Below are positions 54,723-63,645 of a DNA stretch of 64,000 nt, piece after piece. Each line of letters begins with the position of its first letter. Position 1 is the stretch's first letter. Source of the stretch: Amycolatopsis rifamycinica. GTDB taxonomy: Bacteria; Actinomycetota; Actinomycetes; Mycobacteriales; Pseudonocardiaceae. The translations under genes and the position numbers were made by a program. A model generated the notes under the pieces. That model searched no databases, was not told the origin of the DNA, and saw nothing but the letters and a program-made list of their open reading frames with translations. The DNA lies in NCBI RefSeq assembly GCF_000695625.1, contig NZ_JMQI01000009.1:17391-81390 (forward strand), read 5' to 3'.

Positions 54723-55208
54723 TCAGCGCATCCGGATGACGACGGTGCCGGTCAGCCGGTCGAGCCAGCTGCGGCCGTCGGCGTTGCGGACCGCCGCCGG
54801 GATGAGCACGAACGTCAGCGCGGCGCGGACCAGCGCGCGCAGCGGGCCGACCAGCGCGGCGCCGTCGAGCCGGGCGACGCGGATGCCGACAGCGGCCATC
54901 CCCGGCGTGAAGCCGAAGAAGCCCGCCGAGATCACCGAGATGACCGCCCACACGCCGCCGGACCAGAGGTTGAACTCCTGCATCGCGGCCGGGTCCCGCA
55001 GGCTGGGGTGCAGGAAGATGGCCGTGACCAGGGCCGCGACGACGAGGTCGACGATCAGCCCGAGCAGCCGCGCGCCGCCGCTCGCCGCCGAGCCGACGCC
55101 CGACTCGGGCAAACCGAACTTCTCGCCCGGCCAGCGCGGGCCGTGCTGATCAGTGCCCTGACCGCCGTCGCCGGTGCCGGGCAGCCATTCACCGGTCCAT
55201 CTCGCCAC
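54723..55208 (-). CDS. RDD family membrane protein
   Basis: A 161-residue protein with an RDD domain: three membrane helices (ARLLGLIVDLVVAALVTAIF, then VWAVISVISAGFFG, then PLRALVRAALTFVLIPAAV) and the family ARLLGLIVDL and GRSWLDRLTGTVVI segments. GTG 55208 (VARWTGEWLPGTG) is chosen; TACCCT lies about ten bases upstream and suggests a leaderless start. RDD proteins are poorly characterised, with transport roles reported for some. The neighbour order DUF4191-RDD-glnA matches mycobacteria. Confidence 0.88.
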   Translation of the reverse strand: MARWTGEWLPGTGDGGQGTDQHGPRWPGEKFGLPESGVGSAASGGARLLGLIVDLVVAALVTAIFLHPSLRDPAAMQEFNLWSGGVWAVISVISAGFFGFTPGMAAVGIRVARLDGAALVGPLRALVRAALTFVLIPAAVRNADGRSWLDRLTGTVVIRMR

Positions 55209-55275
55209 CCGTCTAGGGTATGCCGGTGGCGTGGGACACATCCGACCTGGTCGGATACCCGATATCGACCACCCG

Positions 55276-55313
55276 TTAACACCGGCGAAACATACGGGTG
55301 ACGGTCGGGCAAC
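55276..55313. promoter_or_regulatory. GlnR binding site (a1-b1-a2-b2) upstream of glnA
   Basis: TTAAC (55276-55280), GAAAC (55287-55291), GTGAC (55298-55302) and GCAAC (55309-55313) are each separated by exactly six bases. This reproduces the actinomycete GlnR consensus gTnAc-n6-GaAAc repeated twice at 22-bp spacing. It lies 69 bases upstream of the glnA start, so nitrogen limitation probably activates this gene through GlnR. Confidence 0.9.
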
Positions 55314-55381
55314 ACCGCACTTTTAGCGTGAGCCGAAGAGAGCACTGCCGTACGAGCTCGAACGAGAAGGAGTCACCGAGG

Positions 55382-56806
55382 GTGCCCACTACTCCAGACG
55401 ACATCCAGCGCCTCATCGCGGACGAGGACGTCGAGGTCATCGACGTCCAGTTCTGCGACCTGCCCGGCGTGATGCAGCACTTCACGGTCCCCGCGAAGGC
55501 CTTCACCGAAGAGGCCTACGAAGAGGGTCTCGCGTTCGACGGCTCCTCGGTGCGCGGCTTCCAGTCCATCCACGAGTCCGACATGCTGCTGCTGCCGGAC
55601 CCGGCGACCGCGCGGATCGACCCGTTCCGCAAGGCGAAGACGCTGGCGCTCAACTTCTTCGTGCACGACCCCTTCACCCGTGAGGCGTACAGCCGCGACC
55701 CGCGCAACATCGCGCGCAAGGCCGAGCAGTACATCTCCGAGTACGGCGTCGCCGACAACGTCTACTTCGGTCCGGAAGCCGAGTTCTACATCTTCGACTC
55801 GGTCCGCTTCGACTCCGCCGAGCACGCCTCCTTCCACGAGATCGACTCGATCGAAGGCTGGTGGAACACCGGCGCCGACGAGGTCGGCGGCAACCAGGGC
55901 TACAAGACGAAGTTCAAGGGCGGCTACTTCCCGGTCCCGCCGGTCGACCACTTCGCCGACCTGCGCGACGAGATCGTCCGCAACCTGACCAACACCGGTT
56001 TCGAGATCGAGCGCGCGCACCACGAGGTGGGCACCGCCGGCCAGACCGAGATCAACTACAAGTTCAACACGCTGCTGCACGCGGCGGACGACCTGCAGCT
56101 GTTCAAGTACATCGTGAAGAACACGGTGTTCGCGGCGGGCAAGACGGCGACGTTCATGCCGAAGCCCCTCGCCGGCGACAACGGCTCGGGCATGCACTGC
56201 CACCAGTCGCTGTGGAAGGACGGCCAGCCGCTGTTCCACGACGAGTCGGGCTACGCCGGCCTGTCGGACACCGCGCGCCACTACATCGGCGGCCTGCTCA
56301 AGCACGCCCCGAGCCTGCTGGCCTTCACGAACCCGACGGTGAACTCCTACCACCGCCTGGTCCCGGGCTTCGAGGCCCCGGTTTCGCTGGTCTACTCGCA
56401 GCGCAACCGCTCGGCGTGCGTCCGTATCCCGATCACGGGCAACAACCCGAAGGCCAAGCGCGCCGAGTTCCGCTGCCCGGACTCGTCGGGCAACCCGTAC
56501 CTGGCGTTCTCGGCGATGATGATGGCCGGCCTCGACGGCATCCGGAACAAGATCGAGCCGCCGGAGCCGATCGACAAGGACCTCTACGAGCTCCCGCCCG
56601 AGGAGGCCAAGGACGTCAAGCTGGTCCCGGGCGACCTGGGCACGGTCCTCGACACGCTCGAGGCGGACCACGACTACCTCCTCGAAGGCGGCGTGTTCAC
56701 CCCCGACGTGATCGAGACGTGGATCTCGTACAAGCGCGAGAACGAGATCGACCCGCTGCGCCTGCGCCCGCACCCGTACGAGTTCGCCCTGTACTACGAC
56801 GTGTGA
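55382..56806 (+). CDS. glnA: Glutamine synthetase, type I
   Basis: A 474-residue GSI-beta enzyme making glutamine from glutamate, ammonia and ATP as a dodecamer. Conserved parts include [61 protein letters not shown] and NRSACVRIP. The regulatory adenylylation tyrosine is present in [10 protein letters not shown] near residue 400, consistent with control by glnE nearby. GTG 55382 follows an AAGGAG site. The GlnR boxes upstream give transcriptional nitrogen control. A strong hairpin follows the gene. Confidence 0.97.
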   Translation: MPTTPDDIQRLIADEDVEVIDVQFCDLPGVMQHFTVPAKAFTEEAYEEGLAFDGSSVRGFQSIHESDMLLLPDPATARIDPFRKAKTLALNFFVHDPFTREAYSRDPRNIARKAEQYISEYGVADNVYFGPEAEFYIFDSVRFDSAEHASFHEIDSIEGWWNTGADEVGGNQGYKTKFKGGYFPVPPVDHFADLRDEIVRNLTNTGFEIERAHHEVGTAGQTEINYKFNTLLHAADDLQLFKYIVKNTVFAAGKTATFMPKPLAGDNGSGMHCHQSLWKDGQPLFHDESGYAGLSDTARHYIGGLLKHAPSLLAFTNPTVNSYHRLVPGFEAPVSLVYSQRNRSACVRIPITGNNPKAKRAEFRCPDSSGNPYLAFSAMMMAGLDGIRNKIEPPEPIDKDLYELPPEEAKDVKLVPGDLGTVLDTLEADHDYLLEGGVFTPDVIETWISYKRENEIDPLRLRPHPYEFALYYDV

Positions 56807-56831
56807 TCCGGTAACAGCCCGGCCCTTGGAC

Positions 56832-56875
56832 ACGCCGGTGGTGAGGTGCGAAGAGCCCTCGCCACCGGCGTTTCT
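56832..56875 (+). terminator. glnA terminator
   Basis: ACGCCGGTGG (56832-56841) pairs with CCACCGGCGT (56862-56871), extended inward by GAGG/CCTC, and is followed by TTCTGT. It lies between glnA and the convergent thioesterase gene. Confidence 0.88.
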
Positions 56876-56876
56876 G

Positions 56877-57302
56877 TCATTCCGGGGCCGACAGCAGCTC
56901 CATGTCCGCGCCGGCCGCCTGGAAGCGGCCGCGCGGGTCGTCGACCAGCTTGCGGCGCTCCAGATCCATCAGTCCCAGCGTGCAGGTGATCTCCGCGGCC
57001 AGGGTGCCGTCCAGCTTGATGATGTTCGAGTCCATCTTGAACGTCTTGCCGCTGCCGAACTTGGCTTCGCACGTCACGTCGACCACGTCGCCTGCGCGCA
57101 GCTCGCGGCGGAACACCACGTGGGTCTCCAGCAACACCGCGGCCACACCCGGCAGCCCCTTCAGCGCGCCCGACGCTTCGAGGAGCTCCAGGCGGGAGAC
57201 CTCTCCGTACGAGTGGTAGACGGCGTGGTTGAGGTGGCCCAGGGTGTCCAGCTCGTAGTGCCGGACCTTGATCCGGATCCGGAAGGGCTCGCGATCGGTC
57301 AC
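56877..57302 (-). CDS. Acyl-CoA thioesterase (4-hydroxybenzoyl-CoA thioesterase-like hot-dog fold)
   Basis: A 141-residue hot-dog protein with VRHYELDTLGHLNHAVYHSY at the active site (Asp and conserved Asn/His) and the FRRELRAGDVVDVTCEAKF strand pair. It should hydrolyse acyl-CoA thioesters. GTG 57302 is 14 bases after the glnE stop, so it may be co-transcribed with glnE, though no functional link is apparent. The substrate is unknown. Confidence 0.88.
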   Translation of the reverse strand: MTDREPFRIRIKVRHYELDTLGHLNHAVYHSYGEVSRLELLEASGALKGLPGVAAVLLETHVVFRRELRAGDVVDVTCEAKFGSGKTFKMDSNIIKLDGTLAAEITCTLGLMDLERRKLVDDPRGRFQAAGADMELLSAPE

Positions 57303-57316
57303 CGGCCCACTGTAGG

Positions 57317-60292
57317 TCAGGCCTCGTAGAACAGGTGCTCCACCACCGCGTGCGCCCGCCGGGTGGTGCGGCGGTACGAGTCGAGGAACTCGCCAGGATC
57401 GTCGCCGGCCGACTGGCCGAGGACCCGGGCCACCGCGGCCAGGTCGCGGCCCGAGCCCGGCACCTGGTCGACCGCCTTGCCGCGCACCAGCATTCCCGCG
57501 TTGCGCACGCGTGTCGCCAGCAACCACGCCTCGCGCAGCGAGTCCGCCTCGGACTGCGAAGCCAACCCCGCTTCCGGGAGCACCGCGAGTGCGTCCAGCG
57601 TCGACGTCGTCCGCAGCCCGGGGACCGAACATGCGTGCTGCAGCTGCAGCAGCTGGACCGTCCACTCGACGTCGGCGAGGCCGCCGCGGCCGAGCTTCGT
57701 GTGCAGTGTCGCGTCGGCGCCGCGGGGCATCCGTTCCGTCTCGACGCGGGCCTTGATGCGGCGGATCTCGCGGGCCTTCGTGCCGTCCAGGCCGCTTTCG
57801 GGGTAGCGGATCGGGTCGATCATCGCGATGAAGCGCTCGCCGAGGTCGTCGTCGCCGGCGATGAATCGGGCCCGCAGCAGGGCCTGCGCCTCCCACACCT
57901 CGCCCCAGCGCGCGTAATAGGCGCGGTAGGACTCCAGCGTCCGGACCAGCGGCCCGCTGCGCCCCTCCGGCCGCAGGTCGGCGTCGACCTCCAGCGCGGG
58001 GTCCGAACTCGGCGCGCCCAGCATCTTCCGGACGGTCTCCGCGACCGACGAAGCGAACTTCGCGGCGTCGGCGTCCGAAACGCCTTTGGACGGCTCGCAC
58101 ACGAAGAGCACGTCCGCGTCGGAGCCGTAGCCGAGTTCGGCGCCGCCGAGGCGGCCCATGCCGATGACGGCGATGCGGGCCGGCGTCCGGCCGAGTTCCG
58201 CCTGGCGCTGGCGGAACGCCGCCGCCAGCGCGCCCTGCAGCACGGCCACCCAGACACTCGACAGCGCTTCGCAGATCGCCGGCACGTCGAGCAGCCCGAG
58301 CAGGTCCGCGCAGGCGACGCGCAGGAGTTCGTGCCGCCGCAGCGAGCGCGCGGCGGCGACCGCGGCGTTCAGCCCGGGCTGCCGCCGGACGGCGGCCCGC
58401 AGCGACGTCGCCACCTCGGCGGGCGTGCGGCCCAGCAGCCGGGCCGGGTCGCCGAGCAGCTGCAGGACCTCCGGCGCCCGGACCAGCAGGTCGGGCACCA
58501 GCCGGGACGTGCCCAGCAGGAAGGCCAGGTTCTCCACGACCGTGCCCTCGTCGCGCAGCACCCGCAGGTACCACGGCGTTTCCTCGAGCGCCTCGGACAC
58601 CTTCCGGTAGGACAGCAGCCCGCCGTCGGGGTCGGGCGTGTCGGCGAAGAGGTCGAGCAGCACCGGCAGCAGCGCCTGCTGGATCGCCGCGCGCCGCGAG
58701 ACGCCCGCGGTGAGGGCCTTGATGTGCTGGAGCGCGCCGTCGGGCGCGGTGTAGCCGAGCGCGGCCAGGCGGCTGGAGGCCTGTTTGGTCGTCAGCCGCA
58801 ACGCCTCGGTCGGCACGTTCGCGACCGACTGCAGCAGCGGCCGGTAGAAGATCTTTTCGTGCAGGCGCCGGATGCCCTTGCCGTGCCGCCGGAACTCCGC
58901 GAGCAGCGCCTCGCCCTGGCTCTTGCCGCCGCTGGCCTTGATCCCGCTCGCCCGGGCGAGGATGCGCAGCTCGTCGGTGTCCGCCGCCGCCGGGAACAGG
59001 TGGGTCCGGCGCAGCCGCCGCAGCTGCAGCCGGTGCTCGATCATCCGCAGGAACTCGTAGGACGCGCCCAGCTCGGCGGCGTCCTGACGGCCGACGTAGC
59101 CGCCTTCGCCGAGCGCCTCGAGCGCGTCCATCGTGGACGGCGAGCGCAGGTCCGCGTCGACCCGGCCGTGCACGAGCTGCAGCAGCTGCACCGCGAATTC
59201 GACGTCGCGCAGGCCACCGCGGCCCAGCTTCAGCTCGCGTTCGGCGTGCTCGGACGGCACGTGCCCCTCGACGCGGCGCCGCATCTGCTGCACTTCGGCG
59301 ACGAAGTTCTCGCGGTCGGCCGCCGACCACACCAGCGGCGCCACCATCTCGGCGTACTGGCGGCCGAGCTCGGCGTCGCCCGCCACCGGACGTGCCTTCA
59401 GCAGCGCCTGGAACTCCCAGGTCTTGGCCCACTTCTGGTAGTAGCCGCGGTGGCTGTCCACCGTGCGGACGAGCGCGCCGGCCTTGCCCTCGGGCCGCAG
59501 CGCCGCGTCGACCTCGAAGCACGCCTTCCCGACGACGCGCATCACCGTGCTCGCCAGCCGCGTCGCGAGGCCGAGGTCGCCTTCACCGGCGAAGATGACG
59601 TCGACGTCGCTGACGTAGTTGAGCTCCCGGCCACCGCACTTGCCCATCGCGATGATCGCCAGGGTGCCTTCGGCCGAGGCGCCTGCTTCGGCCTCGGCGA
59701 CGACCAGCCCGGCCGCGAGCGCGGCTTCCGCGAGCTCGGTCAGCTGCGCCGCGACCTCGGCGTAGCCCGGGTGCTCGAGCCCGGCCTCGACGACGTGCCC
59801 GAGGTCGGCGGCGGCGATGCCGAGCAGCTGGCCGCGGTAGGCGACCTTGAGCGCCTGCTCGGCCTTGAGCCCGGTGAGCACCGAACCGTCGTCGGCCAGC
59901 AGCGCCGTGCGCAGGGCCTCGCGGTAGCAGGCGGAGTCGGTGCACTTGTCGCCGGTGAGCGAACGCCACTGGTCCGGGTTCGCGGCGAGGAAGTCGGCGA
60001 GCGCGCTCGACGTCCCGAGCACGCTGAGGAAGCGGCCGCGGAAGGTCCGGTGGGTGCGCAGCCGCGCCTCGAGGTCGGCCCACTCGGCTGCGTCGGCCTC
60101 CCGAATCCGGTCGAGGCCACGCAGCGCGAGGTCCGGGTCGGCGGTGCGGGACAACGCCACGAGCACGTCGGCGGCCGTGTCGACCGGGCCGTCGTCGGCC
60201 CACCAGCCGGCCGCGCGCAACTGCCCCTCGGCACGGGCGTCCGTGAAGCCGTACCTCGCCGCCGAAGCGGTCGTTCGCGCGCGGTCTGCCAT
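57317..60292 (-). CDS. glnE: Bifunctional glutamine-synthetase adenylyltransferase GlnE
   Basis: A 991-residue enzyme with two nucleotidyltransferase halves. The N-terminal deadenylylating half has LAIIAMGKCGGRELNYVSDV and the acidic DVDVIF; the C-terminal adenylylating half has IAVIGMGRLGGAELGYGSDA with DVLFV. Each is followed by a helical glnD/PII-uridylyltransferase-like domain (ELKLGRGGLRDVEFAVQLLQ and LGRGGLADVEWTVQLLQ). It switches GlnA activity through the tyrosine seen in glnA. ATG 60292 is the start. It is convergent with glnA across the thioesterase gene. Confidence 0.97.
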   Translation of the reverse strand: MADRARTTASAARYGFTDARAEGQLRAAGWWADDGPVDTAADVLVALSRTADPDLALRGLDRIREADAAEWADLEARLRTHRTFRGRFLSVLGTSSALADFLAANPDQWRSLTGDKCTDSACYREALRTALLADDGSVLTGLKAEQALKVAYRGQLLGIAAADLGHVVEAGLEHPGYAEVAAQLTELAEAALAAGLVVAEAEAGASAEGTLAIIAMGKCGGRELNYVSDVDVIFAGEGDLGLATRLASTVMRVVGKACFEVDAALRPEGKAGALVRTVDSHRGYYQKWAKTWEFQALLKARPVAGDAELGRQYAEMVAPLVWSAADRENFVAEVQQMRRRVEGHVPSEHAERELKLGRGGLRDVEFAVQLLQLVHGRVDADLRSPSTMDALEALGEGGYVGRQDAAELGASYEFLRMIEHRLQLRRLRRTHLFPAAADTDELRILARASGIKASGGKSQGEALLAEFRRHGKGIRRLHEKIFYRPLLQSVANVPTEALRLTTKQASSRLAALGYTAPDGALQHIKALTAGVSRRAAIQQALLPVLLDLFADTPDPDGGLLSYRKVSEALEETPWYLRVLRDEGTVVENLAFLLGTSRLVPDLLVRAPEVLQLLGDPARLLGRTPAEVATSLRAAVRRQPGLNAAVAAARSLRRHELLRVACADLLGLLDVPAICEALSSVWVAVLQGALAAAFRQRQAELGRTPARIAVIGMGRLGGAELGYGSDADVLFVCEPSKGVSDADAAKFASSVAETVRKMLGAPSSDPALEVDADLRPEGRSGPLVRTLESYRAYYARWGEVWEAQALLRARFIAGDDDLGERFIAMIDPIRYPESGLDGTKAREIRRIKARVETERMPRGADATLHTKLGRGGLADVEWTVQLLQLQHACSVPGLRTTSTLDALAVLPEAGLASQSEADSLREAWLLATRVRNAGMLVRGKAVDQVPGSGRDLAAVARVLGQSAGDDPGEFLDSYRRTTRRAHAVVEHLFYEA

Positions 60293-60321
60293 CACCGACC
60301 ACCGTAGCCCGGCGCGGCGGC

Positions 60322-61455
60322 TCAGGCGGCGAGCCGGCCCGGCTCGGTCCCGGCGGGCGTCGGCTCGGGCACCTGGAAGCTGTGCGCGGTGACGGGGTTG
60401 CGACGCGAAAGCAGGTAGATGCCGACGCCGACCCCGGCCCCGGCGACACCCACGGCGATCGTGCCGGCTTCGCCGAGCGAGGCGATCTTGCCGGAGATCG
60501 CCCCGACGACCGCCGCCGCGGGCAGCGTGAACAGCCACGCGACGACCATCCGGCCCGCCATCCGCCAGCGGACCGGCGCGTCGCGGCGGCCGACGCCGGA
60601 GCCGACGATCCCGCCGGAGCAGACGTGCGTCGTCGACAGCGGGAAGCCCAGCCGCGACGAGACCAGGATGACCAGCGCCGAGCTCGTCTGGGCGGCGAAG
60701 CCCTGCGGGCCTTCGATGTCGGTGAGGCCCTTGCCGAGGGTGTGGGTGATGCGCCAGCCGCCGAGGTAGGTGCCGAGCGCGAGGGCGCAGGCGGCGCTGA
60801 CGATCACCCAGACGGGCGGCGACGCGCCCGCGGGGAGACTGCCGGCGGTGACGAGGGTGAGCGTGATGACGCCCATCGTCTTCTGCGCGTCGTTGGTGCC
60901 GTGCGCGAGGGAGACGAGCGACGCCGAGACGATCTGGCCGACCTTGAACCCGCGGGTGGCCGGGCGGCCGCGCACCAGCAAGCGATAGACGAGGTAGGTG
61001 GCGGTCATCGCGACGAGCCCGGCGATGACCGGGCTGGCCGCGGCCGGGACCAGCACCTTCTCGACGATCTTTCCGAAGTGGACCGAGTCGGCGCCCGCCG
61101 AGATCCAGGTGGCGCCGATCAGGCCGCCGAACAACGCGTGCGACGAACTCGACGGCAGGCCCACGAACCACGTCACGAGGTTCCAGACGATGGCGCCGAT
61201 CAGCCCGCCGAAGACGATCGCCGGGCCGATCTTCGTGTCGTCCACCAGGCCGCTGGAGATCGTCTTGGCGACCTCGACCGACAGGAACGCGCCGACCAGG
61301 TTCAGCACGGCCGAGATCGCAACGGCCACGCGGGGCTTGAGTGCCCCGGTGGCGATCGACGTGGCCATCGAGTTCGCGGTGTCGTGGAACCCGTTCGTGA
61401 AATCGAAAATGAGGGCCGTGACGACGACGACCACGACCAGCAACGAGGGTTGCAC
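60322..61455 (-). CDS. Inorganic phosphate transporter, PiT family (paralogue)
   Basis: A 377-residue PiT transporter with FDFTNGFHDTANSMATSI and SLAHGTNDAQKTMGVITL signatures and about ten membrane helices. It is a close paralogue of the transporter at 10442-11569: the signature regions and most helices are nearly identical, differing mainly in loops and the C-terminal tail (FQVPEPTPAGTEPGRLAA). GTG 61455 has GGAGG five bases upstream. It lies 29 bases upstream of glnE on the same strand and may be co-transcribed. No small membrane partner gene follows this copy. Confidence 0.95.
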   Translation of the reverse strand: MQPSLLVVVVVVTALIFDFTNGFHDTANSMATSIATGALKPRVAVAISAVLNLVGAFLSVEVAKTISSGLVDDTKIGPAIVFGGLIGAIVWNLVTWFVGLPSSSSHALFGGLIGATWISAGADSVHFGKIVEKVLVPAAASPVIAGLVAMTATYLVYRLLVRGRPATRGFKVGQIVSASLVSLAHGTNDAQKTMGVITLTLVTAGSLPAGASPPVWVIVSAACALALGTYLGGWRITHTLGKGLTDIEGPQGFAAQTSSALVILVSSRLGFPLSTTHVCSGGIVGSGVGRRDAPVRWRMAGRMVVAWLFTLPAAAVVGAISGKIASLGEAGTIAVGVAGAGVGVGIYLLSRRNPVTAHSFQVPEPTPAGTEPGRLAA

Positions 61456-61549
61456 CCCGACCTCCGCACCCTTGTGGGGACTTCTCCCGCAAGGTACCTG
61501 ACGGGTACGCCCGGCGTTAACAACACGTTGCTGGTTGTGACCTCTGTCG

Positions 61550-62299
61550 TTAAGCCAACGGCAAGGTGCGTTGACTGGCCACGGCCGCCTCGAGTTCTCC
61601 GGCGGCCAGCTTGACGAACCGCTGGGCGAACGGCCGCCAGGTCTCTTCGATGTCGGCGTGCGCGGTGACCAAGGCTTCGTGCTCGAGCGAGCCCGGCCGG
61701 GCGAATTCCGCTTCCTCCGGGCACTCCGCGGCCCAGCTCTCGACGACGGACGGCGTCGTCTCGATGTGGAACTGGACACCGTAGACACACCGCCCGAGCC
61801 GGTAGGCCTGGTGCGCGTAGCGCGGCGAGGAGGCGAGCAGCTCGGCCCCGGGCGGGAGCCGGGTGATCGCGTCGCTGTGGAACTGGAGGACGTCCTGCAC
61901 GAGCGGCAGGTCGGCGAAGAGCGGGTCGGTCCACGCCGCGTCCTTCTTGCTGACGAGGTGCGGACCGACCTCCGGCCCGTCGGGACCGGCCTCGACGCGG
62001 CCGCCGGTCGCGACGGCCAGCAGCTGCGCGCCGAGGCAGATCCCGAGGGTGGGCAGGTTCTTCGCCGCCGCCTTGGCGAGCAGCCGCCGGACATCGGCGA
62101 GCCACGGGTGCTTGGCGTCGTCTTCCGCGGCCATGCCGCCGCCCAGGCAGACGACGGCCCGGTAGCCGTCGAGGTCGGCGGGCAGGTCGTTCTCCGGCAG
62201 CAGCCGGACGTCGAGTTCCGCGCCGGCGTCGGTCAGCCAGTCGCCGAGGGGGCCCAGCGGGTCCGACGTGTCCGGCTGGACGATCAGGATTCGGGTCAC
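61550..62299 (-). CDS. Class I glutamine amidotransferase-like protein
   Basis: A 249-residue GATase1 domain with the catalytic Cys in LPTLGICLGAQLLA and His plus Glu in YGVQFHIETTPSV. It resembles stand-alone GMP-synthase-like amidotransferases, which hydrolyse glutamine or gamma-glutamyl amides; without a synthase partner the role is open, and polyamine-glutamate hydrolysis is one possibility. GTG 62299 lies 15 bases after the rhodanese stop, so the two may form an operon. Confidence 0.87.
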   Translation of the reverse strand: MTRILIVQPDTSDPLGPLGDWLTDAGAELDVRLLPENDLPADLDGYRAVVCLGGGMAAEDDAKHPWLADVRRLLAKAAAKNLPTLGICLGAQLLAVATGGRVEAGPDGPEVGPHLVSKKDAAWTDPLFADLPLVQDVLQFHSDAITRLPPGAELLASSPRYAHQAYRLGRCVYGVQFHIETTPSVVESWAAECPEEAEFARPGSLEHEALVTAHADIEETWRPFAQRFVKLAAGELEAAVASQRTLPLA

Positions 62300-62314
62300 G
62301 CTGTCCAGGGTAGG

Positions 62315-62749
62315 TCAGCAGGCACAACGGATTCCCGGTTCGGTGGTTCCCGCGGTGGATCCTTCGACGGGATAGCCGGCGGCGATCCACCCGGTGATGC
62401 CGCCGGAGAGCCGTTTCACCTTGAAACCGAGTTCGGCGAGCTTGAGCGCGCCCTTCGTCGCGGCGTTGCAGACGGCGCTTTCGCAGTAGCAGACGTAGAC
62501 GAGGTCCCGGTCGAGGTGTTTCGTGCTCTCCGCGGTCAGGTTCCGGTAGGGCAGGTTGACGGCGCCGGGGATGCGGGCGTGGGCGAAGGCCTCGGGCGCC
62601 CGCGTCTCGACGACGACGTAGCCCTCGGTGCGTCCGGCTTCGAGGTCCTGGACGAGATCGTCGGGATCGACCTCGAACCCGAGTTCCGCCCCGAAGTACT
62701 CGACGGCGGCTTCCGGTGCGGCGGCGGGGTAGGCGAGCGTGCGTGTCAT
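62315..62749 (-). CDS. Rhodanese-like sulfurtransferase
   Basis: A 144-residue single rhodanese domain. The active-site loop is VYVCYCESAVCNAATKGA, with two candidate cysteines; the preceding IPGAVNLPYRNL and following GFKVKRLSGGITGWIAAGYP are standard. The C terminus ends in another Cys pair, GIRCAC. Such proteins carry sulfane sulfur. ATG 62749 has an AGGA site. It is divergent from the Lrp-type regulator, which may control it. Confidence 0.9.
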   Translation of the reverse strand: MTRTLAYPAAAPEAAVEYFGAELGFEVDPDDLVQDLEAGRTEGYVVVETRAPEAFAHARIPGAVNLPYRNLTAESTKHLDRDLVYVCYCESAVCNAATKGALKLAELGFKVKRLSGGITGWIAAGYPVEGSTAGTTEPGIRCAC

Positions 62750-62858
62750 GGGGTAAATCCTGCTGGGGCAGGCGGTTTCCGGACAGGGCAGAATCGGGGT
62801 GGAAGCCCGGGACCGCCGGGGATTTCCCTGTGCCGGCCCTGCGAACCCGGGAGTTGCG

Positions 62859-63308
62859 GTGGACCACCTCGACGACGTCGACTGGCGTCTGCTGGAGCTC
62901 CTGCAGGAGGACGGCCGGCTGAGCTTCTCGGAGCTGGGCCGCCGCGTATCGCTGTCCGGCTCGGCGGTGACGGAACGCGTCCGCCGTCTCGAGGAACGAG
63001 GGGTGATCACGGGCTACGCGGCGAGCATCGACACGACGAAGCTGGGGCTGCCGATCGAGGCGTTGGTGCGGGCGCGGGTCCGGAGTCTGGACACGCCTCG
63101 GTTCCGGACGGCGGTGCTGCCGCTGGCGCAGGTGGTGGCCGCGGATCACGTGACGGGTGAGGAGTGCTGGGTGCTGCGGGTGCTGTGCCGGAATACCGCG
63201 GAGCTGGAGGAGCTCGTGGAGAAGGTGCAGCGGTACGGGGAGACGAACACGTCGCTGGTGTTGTCGTCGCCGCTGCGGAGGCGGCCGTTGGCTCGGCCGG
63301 CGGGTTGA
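62859..63308 (+). CDS. Lrp/AsnC family transcriptional regulator
   Basis: A 149-residue protein with the Lrp helix-turn-helix (DVDWRLLELLQEDGRLSFSE, LGRRVSLSGSAVTERVRRLE) and an AsnC ligand-binding domain (LGLPIEALVRARV, then VTGEECWVLRVLC). GTG 62859 is chosen with GGGAG upstream. It is divergent from the rhodanese-amidotransferase pair and is their most likely regulator; regulators of this type often sense amino acids. The 109-base divergent gap has no obvious repeated operator. Confidence 0.9.
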   Translation: MDHLDDVDWRLLELLQEDGRLSFSELGRRVSLSGSAVTERVRRLEERGVITGYAASIDTTKLGLPIEALVRARVRSLDTPRFRTAVLPLAQVVAADHVTGEECWVLRVLCRNTAELEELVEKVQRYGETNTSLVLSSPLRRRPLARPAG

Positions 63309-63309
63309 G

Positions 63310-63385
63310 GCATCACGCGTGTGCTTGGCGGGGTATCGCGCGTGTCTGGAGGGGCATCACTCGTGATTGAGGAGATATCACGGCG
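63310..63385. repeat. 21-23-bp dyad repeat between Lrp gene and rRNA terminator
   Basis: GCATCACGCGTG (63310-63321), GTATCGCGCGTG (63333-63344), GCATCACTCGTG (63354-63365) and a decayed ATATCACGG (from 63375) follow each other at 23, 21 and about 21 bp. The best copy is the dyad ATCAC-N2-GTGAT. Confidence 0.75.
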
Positions 63386-63415
63386 GCCGGCGCGCGGCCG
63401 GGGCGGGAATGGAGA

Positions 63416-63463
63416 AAGGGCCTGGGCCGGGAGACTGTTGGTCTCTACCGGGCCCAGGCCCTT
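63416..63463 (-). terminator. rRNA operon terminator
   Basis: AAGGGCCTGGGCC (63416-63428) pairs perfectly with GGCCCAGGCCCTT (63451-63463), with an inner GGGAGAC/GTCTC stem. It lies ten bases after the 3' end of 5S rRNA on the minus strand. Confidence 0.93.
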
Positions 63464-63473
63464 CCTCAAGTAA

Positions 63474-63592
63474 GTTCGGCGGTGTCCTACTCTCCCACAA
63501 CCCTTCGGTTGCAGTACCATCGGCGCTGTCAGGCTTAGCTTCCGGGTTCGGAATGGGACCGGGCGTTTCCCTGACGCTATAACCACCGAAAC
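63474..63592 (-). rRNA. 5S ribosomal RNA
   Basis: On the minus strand the 5' segment TTCGGTGGT (63590-63582) pairs with ACCGCCGAA (63483-63475), the usual terminal stem. The interior matches 5S: GGAAACGCCCGGTCCCATTC, CCGAACCCGGAAGCTAAGCC and GGGAGAGTAGGACACC. Ends are approximate to a few bases. It is the last gene of the rRNA operon. Confidence 0.96.
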
Positions 63593-63645
63593 ACTGTGAA
63601 ACACGCGTGGTGTTTCAGAACCGTAGAGTGGATGCGTAACATCTT

